Part shown: one piece after another, positions 12,494 to 24,530 of the stretch | How the letters are laid out: each line of letters begins with the position of its first letter | How positions within the stretch are numbered: position 1 is the first letter of the stretch | NCBI GenBank assembly: GCA_958496175.1 | Contig: OY292274.1 | Location: 69,884,630 to 69,948,629, forward strand | Source: Sisyra terminalis | Taxonomy: Eukaryota; Arthropoda; Insecta; Neuroptera; Sisyridae | Direction of reading: 5' to 3' | DNA length: 64,000 bases | Made by a program: the position numbers and the translations under genes | The notes under the pieces: model-generated | What the model was told of the DNA's origin: nothing | What the model saw: only the letters and a program-made list of their open reading frames with translations | Database searches by the model: none

Positions 12494-12777
12494 GTCAATA
12501 CCTGCTACTTCATTGGCGTGACATAAACAAAAAGTCGACAACATTAATCATTAATTTTGCTGATTATCAAGATTTTTTTTTATTGTCAATTGATTGAGAT
12601 TAAAATTGTAAGAAAACGACGTTTAAAAGCATTAGAAATCATATCAATAAATGATTTCATATTCTCAAACCATAAATTACTCTTTTTTTCGTGAAGTTTT
12701 CTGAGTGAGTTTCCTTGCACCAAGGAAATTCCCGTTCTTTCCCGAATTCCCTGACTTCTGTACTACCTGTTAATATA
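12494..12777 (+). repeat. Direct repeat B (partner at 10298-10577)
   Basis: Second copy of the repeat described at 10298-10577. It begins just 20 bp after the Helitron end. The proximity suggests either an older duplication or a preferred insertion context. Confidence 0.85.
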
Positions 12778-13776
12778 AAAGAGCTTTCAAAAATGTCCTT
12801 GTCATTAAATTTTCCTTTTCCACCCACTAAATGGAATAGTTTTATGTAAAAAGACCATTACGATTTTCCGGTATTCCACAGATGGATATGTGAAAGTATT
12901 TGAGTTTTAATCATCTTAAATGTTAGCAAAAATTCTGAAAAAAATTTCAAATGTAGAAGCCAGTATAGACTTCCTCTAAATTTAACTCCATAAACTAATT
13001 ACCCGTAATATAGGGGTGTAATACTATCTTTATAAGAAAAAAAAAACGAGTTTTTTGGTCAACAGTCAAGATTCTTTTTTAGCCATTTTCTGGGCTTCCT
13101 AGTGTTTAACTGACATGATTTTTTTTCCTTTATTTGTTTCCCTTTTAACAAATAGGAGAAGTAAAGAAGCGATTCCCCCCTTTAGTTCCATTCTACCCAT
13201 ATATTGAAAACTACATCTTATTGTTGAACAAATTGGATGAATTAAAGTAAATAATTAGCAGTAAAAGATTTGGACATTGTTGTTTTAAGATCTCCAAATC
13301 GTTTATTGTTCTAAATCAGTGATTTCCAAAGTGTTCTGGGTTCCGATCTAACAAAAATTTTCAATTTTGGAACCCACCTCTTAGCTGTTTTAGAAAAATG
13401 AACCATAGACCCATAGTACAGGAAATATAGCTCTAAATTAATAATAATACCAACGCAACAATGAAAAACGTTTGATAAAAGTTAGTGCAACAAAATGATA
13501 GTCTTAAATTTTTTTTCGCATCAAACGATTACTTGCGAATAATAAAATAAGATCCTTACGACTTTCTGGTCGATTTCCCGTCCCTGCACTAAAGAATTCT
13601 AGGGGTGAACCAAATAGTAGAAATGCATTTTTTCCCCCTTAAATTATATCGAAAAAAACCGCATAAATAAGAGGCAGTATGGAGTTAATTTGCGAATTTT
13701 TTCAAATTTTAGTCCAATTTTTGGGCTTCCTTGAATGTTTTAGAATTCAAAACACTAAATTAATGTTAATTAAGTC
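12778..13776. other. AT-rich non-coding stretch
   Basis: No coding signal. Short phrases recur: TGGGCTTCCT near 13090 and 13722, and CTTACGACTTTC.GGTCGATT near 13555 with a similar phrase at 14422. These indicate old dispersed repeats. Confidence 0.5.
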
Positions 13777-13785
13777 CATAGTTGC

Positions 13786-14094
13786 GAGGTTTATAAATTA
13801 CACAGGTCGCCCCATTAGAAAAAAAAAATGACGTCATACGAAGAATTTTGAAATTTGAATCAGTCTGAAGATATGAACGAATTTCTTCTGAATACGCTAC
13901 AATCTCCAATGTTAAAGTTGTCCCTAGAAGACGGACAGAGAATATCCCCAGGTTTATAAAATACACAGGTGGCCTCATGCGCCACGTGACGTATCCAGAA
14001 GAAATTGGTACATATCTTCAGACTGATTCAAATTTCTTCGTATGACGTCATTTTTTTTTTCTAATGAGGCAACCTGTGTAATTTATAAACCTTG
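13786..14094. mobile_element. Foldback MITE, Mutator-like, with 9-bp target duplication
   Basis: The left end GAGGTTTATAAATTACACAGG and the right end, its reverse complement closing with CCTTG, frame a 309-bp element whose arms also share the ATGACGTCATACGAAGAA and CAGTCTGAAGATATG blocks in inverted order. The flanks are a perfect 9-bp direct repeat, CATAGTTGC, at 13777-13785 and 14095-14103. Nine-bp duplications are characteristic of Mutator-like elements. The 21870-22024 element is a shorter relative. There is no transposase. Confidence 0.88.
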
Positions 14095-14152
14095 CATAGT
14101 TGCTGTTTTTCATCAAAAATTGGTGATTATCTTTTTTGTCCATCTTCTAGAC

Positions 14153-14331
14153 CAGGGGTCGGCAACCTTTTGTTGTAAATATTTTTCATGCGGGCCGCAC
14201 TTGCAGTAAGTATACCTACAATATTTATGTACAAATATTTTATGTTTAAAAATAAAACGCTATGTGTCCGTCATGTGCGTTGCGGCGAGAATCTTGCGGG
14301 CCGCATGCGGCCCGCAGGTTGCCGACCCATG
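14153..14331. mobile_element. hAT-type MITE with 8-bp target duplication
   Basis: Terminal inverted repeats CAGGGGTCGGCAACC and GGTTGCCGACCCATG enclose 179 bp containing a GGGCCGCATGCGGCCC palindrome. The flanks TTCTAGAC (14145-14152) and TTCTAGAG (14332-14339) form an 8-bp target duplication with one mismatch, as expected for hAT elements. Non-coding. Confidence 0.9.
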
Positions 14332-14339
14332 TTCTAGAG

Positions 14340-14757
14340 GTGGCAAGTAAAAAATATTTTTGGCCACAAATTTTCTTTGTTCTCACATAAAAAGATGACT
14401 TGGGAATTAAAATTGAGGTACTTACGACTTTCCAGTCGATTACCCTCTTCCCCACGAAATCCGACTCGTTTCCTAGTGGTGAAAGTTGCTATTTTTGGAG
14501 TTATTATCTTTAATTTTCGTCTTAAAACATAGTAAGAAATCGGGGAACAAATCATAAATGTCTATCCTTATAAATTAATAAAAAATAAGTGCAAAGAAGG
14601 GTGGGAAAGGCTCGAAGTTTAAAACGTGCGATTAGTAACATATTTTTTCCTTTTTATCTGCATAAATCTATTATGCACGCATTGAAGATAACAATATACA
14701 AAGCTCAACAATTCGTACAGAAAAATCGTAATATTTTGTTACAAAAATTTACATATT
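14340..14757. other. Intergenic, 3' flank of HGH1
   Basis: AT-rich. No canonical AATAAA for the minus-strand gene was seen close to its stop codon. Small ORFs here are not credible. Confidence 0.5.
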
Positions 14758-15986
14758 TTATGATTTTTCGTTTATAAATTCCTCATCCATTTTGGTAAAC
14801 TTTTCCTGATATTCTTCGGGAACTTCGACCTGTTTCAAATCGTCCAAACCGATTTCATCTTCGGTTTTGATTAATATGTCCACTAAATTTTCACAGGCCA
14901 ACAAAGCAGTTCGATCTTTTTCCCACTTGTGCAACTCCCTGAGTATCACGTACGCGTTGTGGTTTCTGATAAATTCCCGATTGTCTCGTTTGGCACACAA
15001 TTGAGTCAATGCTTCCAACAGTATGGCCCTAAAATATGAAGTAAATATTTCTATTATTTCCATTTCAGATTAAAAAACAAACTACCGAATATCCGGATCA
15101 GGTTCTCGTGTTTTATTTTCGGGTAGATATTGTAGATCGATCGGTAATTTGTCGTTGTCGTCTTCGTCGAACTCTTCATTGCCAGCCAATGGTAGTAATA
15201 ATTGTGGCAAAATATTGACTTCCTCACTTAACAACCAACTGTGGTTTTCCGAATCAAAGCAACAATTTTTCAACGTGCCAACAATCCCGCCGCGTCGTAC
15301 AACCGATTCTTTATATTCCGTAAACGGCAACAGCTTTTGTATCACACATTTTTCCTTGTCCATCAAATATTTTCGCACCGTAACACTCTGCGAAAGATTC
15401 GAGAAAACCGGTCCCAAGTAGTGCAAATGTGCGCCTTTCTTATTGTACCCGATTTTGGTGAACACTGAAACTAGTTTCTCCAACGTTATATTGGAATTTT
15501 CAATCATGAAAATCACCTCGTCGATCAAGGACGACGGTCGTGTGAGATTCGATAAGATCATACACGCAAAATCGGCGAAATCGGATTCAGGATGAACGAT
15601 GGCTTGTAAACATGTGACCACTATATTCTTGGGTGCCAATTGAATGAAACTTGATTCATCAATCTTTAGATGGATGAGTTCGCGGGCGCCTTTTTCCTCG
15701 GCGGAAATATTCACCAACGCCAAATATGCATCTTTGGCTATCGTAATTGTTGAGTCATTGGTTAAAATCAGCAACGATTGCAACAATTGGGGTAGCTGAA
15801 TAATTAAATCAACCGATTCACTGTTTCCAGTTAGGCCTAGAAATCATAAAACACGAGAAATTATGATAAACTACCACAAAAACATAACATTGAATTTATA
15901 CTTAAAACGTGCTCGACTGATACTGCTTTGAGATCTAAACGAGCTCCCAACTGTAGAAATTTTAACATTTCTTTTAAGGAATCCAT
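14758..15986 (-). CDS. HGH1: HGH1 homolog, three exons, complete
   Basis: HGH1 (FAM203/BRP16) is an armadillo-type helical-repeat protein. In yeast it acts in the cytosol with the TRiC/CCT chaperonin to fold elongation factor eEF2. Exon 1 is 15902-15986, exon 2 15086-15836, exon 3 14758-15028. The introns (15837-15901 and 15029-15085) are 65 and 57 bp with GT-AG ends and split codons that rejoin in frame. The product is 368 residues, against about 390 in human. Family signatures include VEHVLSLTG, LHYLGPVFSNLSQ, VVRRGGIVGTLKNCCF, DLQYLPENKTREPDPDIR and AYVILRELHKWE. ATG at 15986 is chosen because it aligns with the family N-terminus and upstream sequence has stops in all useful frames. The stop is TAA at 14758-14760. 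No damage was seen. The assignment is secure. The splice sites are inferred from sequence and homology. Confidence 0.97.
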
Positions 15987-16014
15987 GATGTAAAGATCTA
16001 TTCCCAATGTTTTT

Positions 16015-16079
16015 CTAAAAAAAATAAATAAAACTTTAAAAGTTTTTAATTCTACAAGTGTTTTTATTTTAAAAGTTAC
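16015..16079 (-). other. Candidate 5' UTR intron of HGH1
   Basis: On the minus strand CAG|GTAACT (donor at 16079) and a T-rich tract ending TTTTTTTTAG (acceptor at 16016-16015) would remove 65 bp, the same size as the coding introns, 28 nt upstream of the start codon. The upstream exon (from about 16080) has only ATGs that meet stops at once, so it would be untranslated. Confidence 0.5.
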
Positions 16080-19000
16080 CTGGTTACCACCACGCTACAT
16101 ACATTACTACATAGCTTAAACAGTTTCCATGTAATGACATCTCAGAATTGTATAACATTAAGATTTTTTTCAAATTTTTAAAAGTTTATGTTAATAAAAT
16201 TATTTAAATCATGGCTCAAGTCTGTACATATTGTACAGGGGATGATGATGGCACAATTAACTATTTCCAATTTTCAGTAAAACATCCCAAATATGTATAA
16301 TAAATCGCAGAAATTACAAAAAAAAATGTTAAATAAAATAAAGCTCAAGAGTCAGTAGTTATGTTTCAAATATTTATCTTAATTTCAGCAGTCAGGTCTC
16401 CTCGAAATAGAATCACAAGTGGAAAGTTTTTATTTCCCCTATAACATACTATACAAGAGTTCTAACATATTATTTAACTGATTGAAATTTTCATTATATT
16501 TTTACAATGTTGTACTTAAGTTTTACATTTCAAATTCCTTTTGTTGTCGTCAATCCGATTGTTATAACAATTTGTTACAAATATTTGAAACAATTTGTTA
16601 CTCGTGGGGCTTTCAAGCCCCCAATGATCCTCCCAACCACCTCTCCGGGATTTACATTAAGTGCTTAATTTTTTCATTCGAAACTTAATAAAAACAACAC
16701 ATTTCAATGAATGTAAATAACAATAATATAATACAATGAATTAAAAGTTTAATTTGCAACATTAAATGAACGTCAAACAAACATATTTTCAAACAAAATG
16801 AATGGATATATGTATCAATAAATTAGATTGTAAAAATAAACAAACTTGCATAATATTATAATTTGAACTTTATTTAATCGTTGAAGAAGTCTTAAAAGAC
16901 CATATATGTACTTTTTGATTCAGGAATGATAAATTTTCAAGAAGAATCTCTGAACATTAATAGTTTAAGCATAAAGCTCGAAAATTACCACCCAACCAAC
17001 CAAAAATACAAATACAACTGTGAAAAATTGCAGATTTGAAGTACTTATTTTTTCCCATTTTTGTAGCAATACAACTAAATATTACAATAATGATGTACCT
17101 AATTGTTAAAATATCTTTTGAAGAAACAACAAGTTGATTCTACCTGTCCTATTAATTAAAGTTTTATTTAATAGCAATCCCTTCTATTCTATTTAGTTTG
17201 CCAGAAAAAAATAATATTTTCATCATGAACTTCAGGCGAATAAGTATTGCATTTCGCAAGAGTTCACTTTGCCATTCCACATGTTTTTTTTTCCACCATG
17301 AACCATCCACAGCTTGGTTCATCATTTTCAAAGGCTTTGCTTTCTCATGGTATCTAATGTATAAATTATAATGAAATTGCCAGCTTTTAAGTAATCTCTA
17401 CAATATTTAGCTTACATTTTGAACTTTGGAATCTCATTTCATTTATAATGTGCTTGGGAATATTAGTTTTTAGCATACGAGAGCTTATATATTAGTGAAG
17501 GACTTGAGACTTTCATCTTATGCACCACCATTTCTTTGCCATTCTGCCGCCACACAGAATGCATAATTCTTAAGAGTTCTTTTAACTCTTATTATTATTA
17601 TTGATGAGTATTTGCTACCTCAATCAATTCATCCAAGTCAATACCAACACCAAACAAGCCACAAACGTACACTAAAAAACTACATATTCTATATATACAA
17701 TAATTTCAAATTTTGTCAGTTCTGCTTTTGAGATTTCCAAAAATTCTCACTTCCAGATCAAAAACAAAGTGATCAGTGCAAAAGGAATGTAGCAAAGATC
17801 TTTGCGAACTATGTTTGTGTTTGTTTCAATTTGCCAAAATTATTATTACCATCATTAATATCTATCTACTTATCAGAGATTGAGCCCACAAATCTCTGTC
17901 AGTCATTATTTAGAGAGCATTCATGAAAATAGTTTTTCAAGACATTTGCCAGCTTAAGTTCTACGATGCTTGAAAAGCTCTCAAGTTGTATTATTACTTA
18001 TAAGTCATACAACTTTCCCACCATTCATATTATTAATTCAATTATGTACACAAAGTTCAGATCTTCTATTCGCTTTTGACCTCCGATCACTAAGGTACGC
18101 ACCAGTAGGTAAGCTATGATATATTGCAACAAATATATGTAATGCCTAATATAATATTTAAGTCAAATAGCCTAAAATGCTGGTGAACTTTAATACAAAT
18201 ATACCAATACAAGGCCTTTTTAGTTCAGTGGATAATTTACAAATATTATTACAATTGGCATTGAAGAAGATTATTTTAGAATTTAAAAGTTTATCCTATA
18301 TTCTTTCCTAAATCAATATATTAGATAAATATGAATTAGTTACAGTAATTACCATTCATAGTACCTATATAGTATCTGTTCTGTATCACTCTATAATATA
18401 GTACCTGTTCTTGTAGTAGGTAATTTACTGTTACTATTTACATTTTAACAAATCAACTTTTGTCAATTCAAAATTGAATTTAAATATAATATACTTAATA
18501 TCAAACAATGTTTCCTTGAATGAAAATAAATCAAAAATGGGAAATATTATACTTCATAACCATACAATATTAACTAAATTAAAAATTCTCGTTATTTTTT
18601 TTTTCATTACATTTCCGGAATTTACTTTTAATAAAATAAAAATCTTGTTAATTTCTTAAAGTAATAAATGACTATGCTTTGATTAAATTAAAAATCCCAT
18701 AACATAATTTACAGGTTTCCTAATGAAAATAAATATCTTAGCCAAATTACAGTTAGATTATAATAATATTAAAGACAAACAATTCCAGTCTTGTTGTTCA
18801 GGAGGGAATCTTTGCTATTGAAAATAAATAGTACGAAAATATATGAAATATTTAAAAAAGTTCACTTTACAATATTAAATATTAGGGCACATGAATCTTA
18901 TTATATAATTATTATTCAGATTGATCATTTGACATAATATGTTTGAATGACGATAAAAGTTGAAACTAAATTAAATTATTAACGCTAAATCAATTATAAT

Positions 19001-19214
19001 AGTTTCTATAAACTTTCGACGACAAAACAAATTGGAATAATAAACTTAAGTATTTGAATGAATAAATTTAAGTTGTTAAAGTCAATGATTAAACGTAACA
19101 TAATACATATTAGTTGTAAATACATCAAAAATTTAGATATTATTAAAGCCAATAATGTCGAGATATATCTATGATGAGTCTTCTCTTCTGTTTAATAAAA
19201 TGTCTTCAACAAAC
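16080..19214. other. AT-rich intergenic region
   Basis: About 3.1 kb with no ORF above 70 codons, no RNA-gene motif and no delimited repeat. The HGH1 promoter should lie in the first few hundred bases, but no TATA box or initiator can be chosen with confidence in such AT-rich DNA. Confidence 0.5.
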
Positions 19215-19347
19215 GGAAATTTTGAAAAAATCTAAAATAAAACAATGTTCATTTTCTGATCAATAAAACAAGAACATTTTTCTCACCTTTCAATTCGAAG
19301 AAATAAAACTTTTGTTCTTTGCTCCTTTCCATTACTACATACAGGTC

Positions 19348-19498
19348 CTACTGGTTGGCGTCGCCTAATTGATGTAACGTAGTTTCATTGATGACAAATA
19401 CAAGCAAGAGTATTGAAAATATTTCAAGCCAACACTTAAAAGGTGGCATTCCTTTGGCTAGAACACGAAAAGCTGTCAACATATTATACCTATTGTTC
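19348..19498 (-). CDS. Conserved exon-like ORF with one membrane segment, copy 1
   Basis: After an acceptor GGTTTTAG (19500-19499) the minus strand is open to TAG at 19348. It encodes a short basic stretch, AFRVLAKGMPPFKCWLE, then a hydrophobic run (IFSILLLVFVI). The equivalent in the second duplicate (42307-42448) keeps the acceptor and AFRVLAK.MPP..WLEI...ILLV with mostly conservative changes, which argues for past or present coding use as a C-terminal exon. Upstream exons could not be assembled and the family is not recognised. The two copies end in different frames, so one may be decaying. Confidence 0.4.
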
Positions 19499-21869
19499 CT
19501 AAAACCAGAACAAATATGAATTGAAAAATAAAAAATTAATTAATAAAATATTACATAGGAATACCTAAAGTGATACACAAATCAATTTCTTCAGTGCGCT
19601 TTAGTGCTACTTCATTTTCTTACTAAAACTTTTAAGCAATTAAATAAAATATATTACAATTATGTACATTATATAATACAATATTATTATCACACTGAAA
19701 AGTTACCACAAGTTTCAGTTTCAATTACATACTCAGTCAAAGATTCCGTCCTTGTTTTTGTGCAGGTGAACGCAACCAGTGATACTTTAGAGTCATGCTA
19801 CTTTACATTTGTCAGTAATTGATTTCGCCGTTGATTCTTGCGGATTATTTGAAGTAATTAGGATAGAAGATAATTTCTGTATTTTGCAAAACTTTGTTAT
19901 TATTGATCAATGTTGTTTTTGTCTTCAATATTTTCATTCATTACATTCCTAGATCGCCTAGGTATATGACGATTATCACTTGGACGATAACGAAATGATC
20001 CAACGTTATAATATTTTGTAGTTCCATTTCAATGAACACGGAAATAGTTCCAAGTTGTCAGTGTAGGTACTTGCTTCTTGTTTTCAAATCTATTTCAATT
20101 TTGACCATTACCCTCATTCTTCAATAAAATGAATCTAAAAAATAAAGAAATTAATTTTCTCCTCATTTAACATTAAATTAAGATCATGCTCTATTGCTAT
20201 TACCTTCAAGGTTCCTACATATTATACAGTATGTAGTAGTGGTAGAAAAACGCATTAGTTTCCCTCACAAGTTTCAGAAATCTTGCTTTCTTGTTCCAAA
20301 GAAATCAAATTACTGTCCTTGCCCAAAGTAATGGAATGAAACAAATATCATCATTAGCAGTTGACAAGAATTTCAACAATTAATTAATTCAAAAAATTCA
20401 TTATTATTATTATTATTATTCAGTAAGTGTCACCGGTGGTGGTAGGTAAAAGCCAAAACAATTTCATTCAAACATCCATCTTTGCAGCAGCTTCCTCCAC
20501 TATATTATATTTACCTGCAAAACGTATAATTAATATGCGTTGGACAAAATATAATTAGAATAGATAATATATCACCTGCATAAGAACTTCTTCTTTCATT
20601 ACAACTCTCGATGAGGTCTTCGTGAATTTTAATGCCACAGGGCAAAAAAGACACAGAAGAATATACAAACACTTCACTTCACTTTATTAATTAGGAATCC
20701 TAAATCATGAAATGCACCTAACAGGCCATTTAGGTACCTACCTACCCGGCCTAACAGAATCCCTATAGTTTCCTACCCTACCAACCTATCCAAATATCTA
20801 CAGTATACAGTATTATGTATATGGGGAAAGGCAACTGTTTTGAGCCACAATAACGAAAAATTATAATAAATAACAATAAGTACCAAATGCGGTGCAATCT
20901 AGGATTCGACCGCGTACATCGTATCAACTGATACCCTAGAATCCTGTGGCCTGTGAAAAGGGAAGAAAGAAAGAAAGATAGAAATAGGGAACAACCGAAG
21001 GCTCAAGAACAATTACCACCCGGCCCATACCCCTAAGAGCTGAAACGGCAAAAGAAAAAGAAGAAAAAAAGAATTAGATTAAAAAATGCATGCATCTTAG
21101 CTTGACTGAAGTCTTCACAGCATCATTCAGCTCCACTCCATCCACAGAATCCAGCATCTTCTATCCAGCCGGCTATCCAATGGCACTTACCACAAACACC
21201 TGCAATAGAAACAATAACAATACTAAAGCGTCCAAAACATAATTTTTTATATAAATATAGAGATATTAATGATAAATTTCAATAAGCAAACTTGAAAAAT
21301 AAGTTATATATTCAGGAATTTAAACAGAAGCATGAAAGCAAATCAAAGCTCCAATGCTATTCGCACTGACGCCAACTTTCGGCATTCGAATATTTGAAAA
21401 GTTTACTTACAATTAAAGAAAATCATTAATCCAATTGATGCACCAAACACTTAATTATCATTTTGCACATTAATTATGAAATTATAAACTGTTTTAATTA
21501 ATAAATTATTTCCAAACTTTAAGTTATGAAACTTTTCATTGCGACTTGTTGAAAATAAAACAAAGTTTGTTTGTTGCAGTTTCAGTAGTGCCACTACCAA
21601 CTGACTACCCATGTTAAAAATATTACTAGATTTCAAAAAAGTCACTAAATTTAAAACTAGTGTGTTTCTAAAGAGACCAATCTATTTTCTTTTTCTATAC
21701 AACATTTTTAAAAGATGAAAATTTAAAATATGATTAAACTTACATTATTTTTTTTTTTATTTTTATTTCTCGCTTGCAGTTGTCAAGTTTTGCAACACTA
21801 TATCGTGGTACAATAAAGGCCTGATAGGCTTGTATTTAAACTTTCAATTGTATAGGTAGACAGACTACC

Positions 21870-22024
21870 CAAGGTTTATAAAAATACACAGGTGGTCTCA
21901 TGCGCCACGTGACGTATCCAGAAGAAATTCATACATATCTTCAGACTGACTCAAATTTCAAAATTCTTCGTATGACGTCATTTTTTTTTTCTAGTGGAGC
22001 AACCTGTGTAATTTACAAGCCTTG
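21870..22024. mobile_element. Mutator-like MITE, short form
   Basis: Ends CAAGGTTTATAAAAATACAC and GTGTAATTTACAAGCCTTG are inverted repeats. The flanks CAGACTACC (21861-21869) and CAGACTGCC (22025-22033) are 9-bp direct repeats with one mismatch. The paralogous site in the second segmental duplicate, near 44850-44870, lacks the element, so insertion followed the duplication. Internal GCGCCACGTGACGTATCCAG matches the 13786-14094 element. Confidence 0.88.
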
Positions 22025-23125
22025 CAGACTGCCTACTCTATGCTGAAACATTCAATTTTGCCATCAAATATCGAAAAGATTTATTACGAATAGTATTATT
22101 ATTATTGTAAAGGTTTACTTGTTCAATTACCTGTTAATTGGATTATCAAATTTAACGAGGACAGATTTTTAATCGAGTTATCTCTGCGGGATATCAAATT
22201 AAAACATAATTATGCAATTGGATTAAAATATAAATCTCATTAGACAAATCAATCGTTTATGGTAACACCAATTTAGGGAAAAGAACTGATTTTGCCGATT
22301 CTAGTAATAAATTTTTGCATTTTTCCCATTTTTTTTTTCTGATGTCATTTGAATGTTTCGTTTTTCGAAAGATGTGTTTGAATTCTCGGAAGTGACACAA
22401 GTTTTACGATTCCAGTAATTTTTCCCAATATTAACTGGTTATATTATTTAGTTTTTATATAGTTGGTTAGTACTATTAAGTTTCAATTTCTATAAGTAAG
22501 TGCAAATAAATTCTTCAGATGATTTTAGTGAATTCCGGTAATGCATGCGAACCATTCGACAACATGACTTTGTGTCATGTAAAATATTGTTTTAATCTGA
22601 AAAAATCCAAACTGGTGTGTTGGAATACTGTTTTGGGATTCCAATAGAGGGAGGATTCTTTTGCGAAGGATAATCTATACTAATATATAAAATTCTTACG
22701 TCTGTCTGTACATTTCGATTTTGAACCCAATTTTAAGGTAAATATTTGATTCAAGAGGCCCTTATTCCGAATTTGACATTTTTAAAATTTTTGTCTGTCT
22801 GTCTGTGTGTCCCGATTTAACTAAAGAACGGAACAACAGAATTTAATGAAATTTGGTATCAAGATACAACACAATTTCCCACAGACTATAGGCTACTTAT
22901 CATTCCAAAAAAATAATAAGGGAAGGTATTTCCTAGGGATGAAAACAGAAATTTTTACACTAGACAGGTGAGTTATATATCGTTGGAAAGGTAATTTAAA
23001 GTTAGAAAATAATCTGTAAAAATATTTTTAGTTGAACTGACAGAAAGCACAGTTAATTCAATTTAAATTTTAAAAAATTGCCTCTGAAATATAAACCTCT
23101 ATATATATATATAAAACACATAGTT

Positions 23126-23212
23126 GATGTTAATACCGTAATTGCTTACGTATCGGACATTCAGACTCTTCCAATTATAAAGACGTGGGTTCGAATCTTA
23201 CAGTAAACTTTT
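23126..23212 (+). repeat. tRNA-like B-box segment inside Helitron repeat, copy 1
   Basis: Contains GTGGGTTCGAATCTTAC, which matches a Pol III B box (GGTTCGAATC), about 50 nt after a loose A-box-like phrase. A second copy lies at about 24445-24530. The acceptor stem does not pair convincingly, so it is a tRNA-derived or SINE-like fragment carried by the repeat and not a functional tRNA gene. Confidence 0.4.
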
Positions 23213-24444
23213 TTTTGTTATTTTTTTTTACAAAATTGTTGTAAATAGATTCTTACAGTTGCTCAATAAGGAAATATTAACGAAAAAAAGTAATAGTAGT
23301 AGTAATAAAACTTAAATAAAATACGTTTTTAAAACCGTGCATACATAAAATCCTGTATTTATACCCCTCCCCCCCTGACTGATGAAATTTTAATATTCGA
23401 TGTATTCCTTTTAAGAAGTAGACATCTAATAGGAATTTTTTTTTTTTTGAAAATTTCTACCCTTAAAGAGTAAACGGGGTGGCTAAGTTTGTATGAAAAA
23501 ATGTACAGTTAATCAACAATCGAAATTTTGAATTTAATAAGTGTAATTAATAAATAAATAATTAATCTATACTAAAATATATAATTCGTACGTCTGTCTG
23601 CACATTTCGATTTTGAACCCAATTTTAGGTTAAATATTTGTTTCAAGAGGCCCTTATTCCAAATTTAACATTTTTACAATTTTTGTCTGTCTGTCTGTGT
23701 GTCCCGATTTAACTAAAGAACGGAACAACAGAATTTAATGAAATTTGGTATCAAGATACAACACAATTTCCCACAGACTATAGGCTACTTATCATTCCAA
23801 AAAAATAATAAGGGAAGGTATTTCCTAGGGATGAAAACAGAAATTTTTACACTAGACAGGTGAGTTATATATCGTTGGAAAGGTAATTTAAAGTTAGAAA
23901 ATAATCTGTAAAAATATTTTTAGTTGAACTGACAGAAAGCACAGTTAATTCAATTTAAATTTTAAAAAATTGCCTCTTTGAAATATAAACGTTTATATAT
24001 CTATACTAATATATAAAATTCTTACGTCTGTCTGTACATTTCGATTTTGAACCTAATTTTAGGGTAAATATTTGTTTCAAGAGGCCCTTATTCTGAATTT
24101 AACATTTTTTAAATTTTTTTCTGTCTGTCTGTGTGTCCCGATTTAACTAAAGAACGGAACAACCGAATTTAATGAAATTTGGTATTAAGATACAACACAA
24201 TTTCCCACAGACTATAGGCTACTTATCATTCCAAAAAAATAATAAGGGAAGGTATTTCCTAGGGATGAAAACAGAAATTTTTACACTAGATGGGTGAGTT
24301 ATGTATCATTGGAAAGGTAATTTAAAGTTAGAAAATAATCTGTAAAAATATTTTTAGTTGAACTGACAGAAAGCACAGTTAATTCAATTTAAATTTAAAA
24401 AAATTGCCTCTTTGAAATATAAACCTTTATATATATAAAACACA

Positions 24445-24530
24445 TAGTTGATGTTAAAAGCGCAATGGCCTACGTATCTAACATTCTGATGCTCCTAATT
24501 ATAAAGACGTGGGTTCGAATCTTACAGTAA
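24445..24530 (+). repeat. tRNA-like B-box segment inside Helitron repeat, copy 2
   Basis: Partner of the 23126-23212 segment with the same GTGGGTTCGAATCTTAC phrase and about ten substitutions upstream of it. A functional tRNA is unlikely for the same reason. Confidence 0.4.

Larger units (their letters stand above)
19215..22613. repeat. Segmental duplication, copy 1 (partner 42159-45685)
   Basis: Collinear with 42159-45685 in the same orientation, offset about 22.9 kb at the start. Shared landmarks include AATTTTGAAAAAATCTAAAA, TTCAGTGCGCT.TAGTGCTACT, CTTAGCTTGACTGAAGTC and the AATTATCATTTTGCACATTA block. Divergence is moderate, with many small indels. Copy 1 alone contains the MITE at 21870-22024. 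Near 22440-22490 copy 1 lacks about 250 bp that copy 2 has. An ATT microsatellite lies near 20400. One exon-like ORF is conserved between copies (separate entry). The rest shows no clear coding signal. Confidence 0.9.

Noticed and set aside
14589..14777. 62-codon plus-strand ORF overlapping the HGH1 end
   Set aside because: Antisense to the HGH1 3' end, with no family likeness.
23126..23212. Functional tRNA gene
   Set aside because: A B-box phrase is present, but the acceptor and D stems do not pair and the segment is part of a repeated element.
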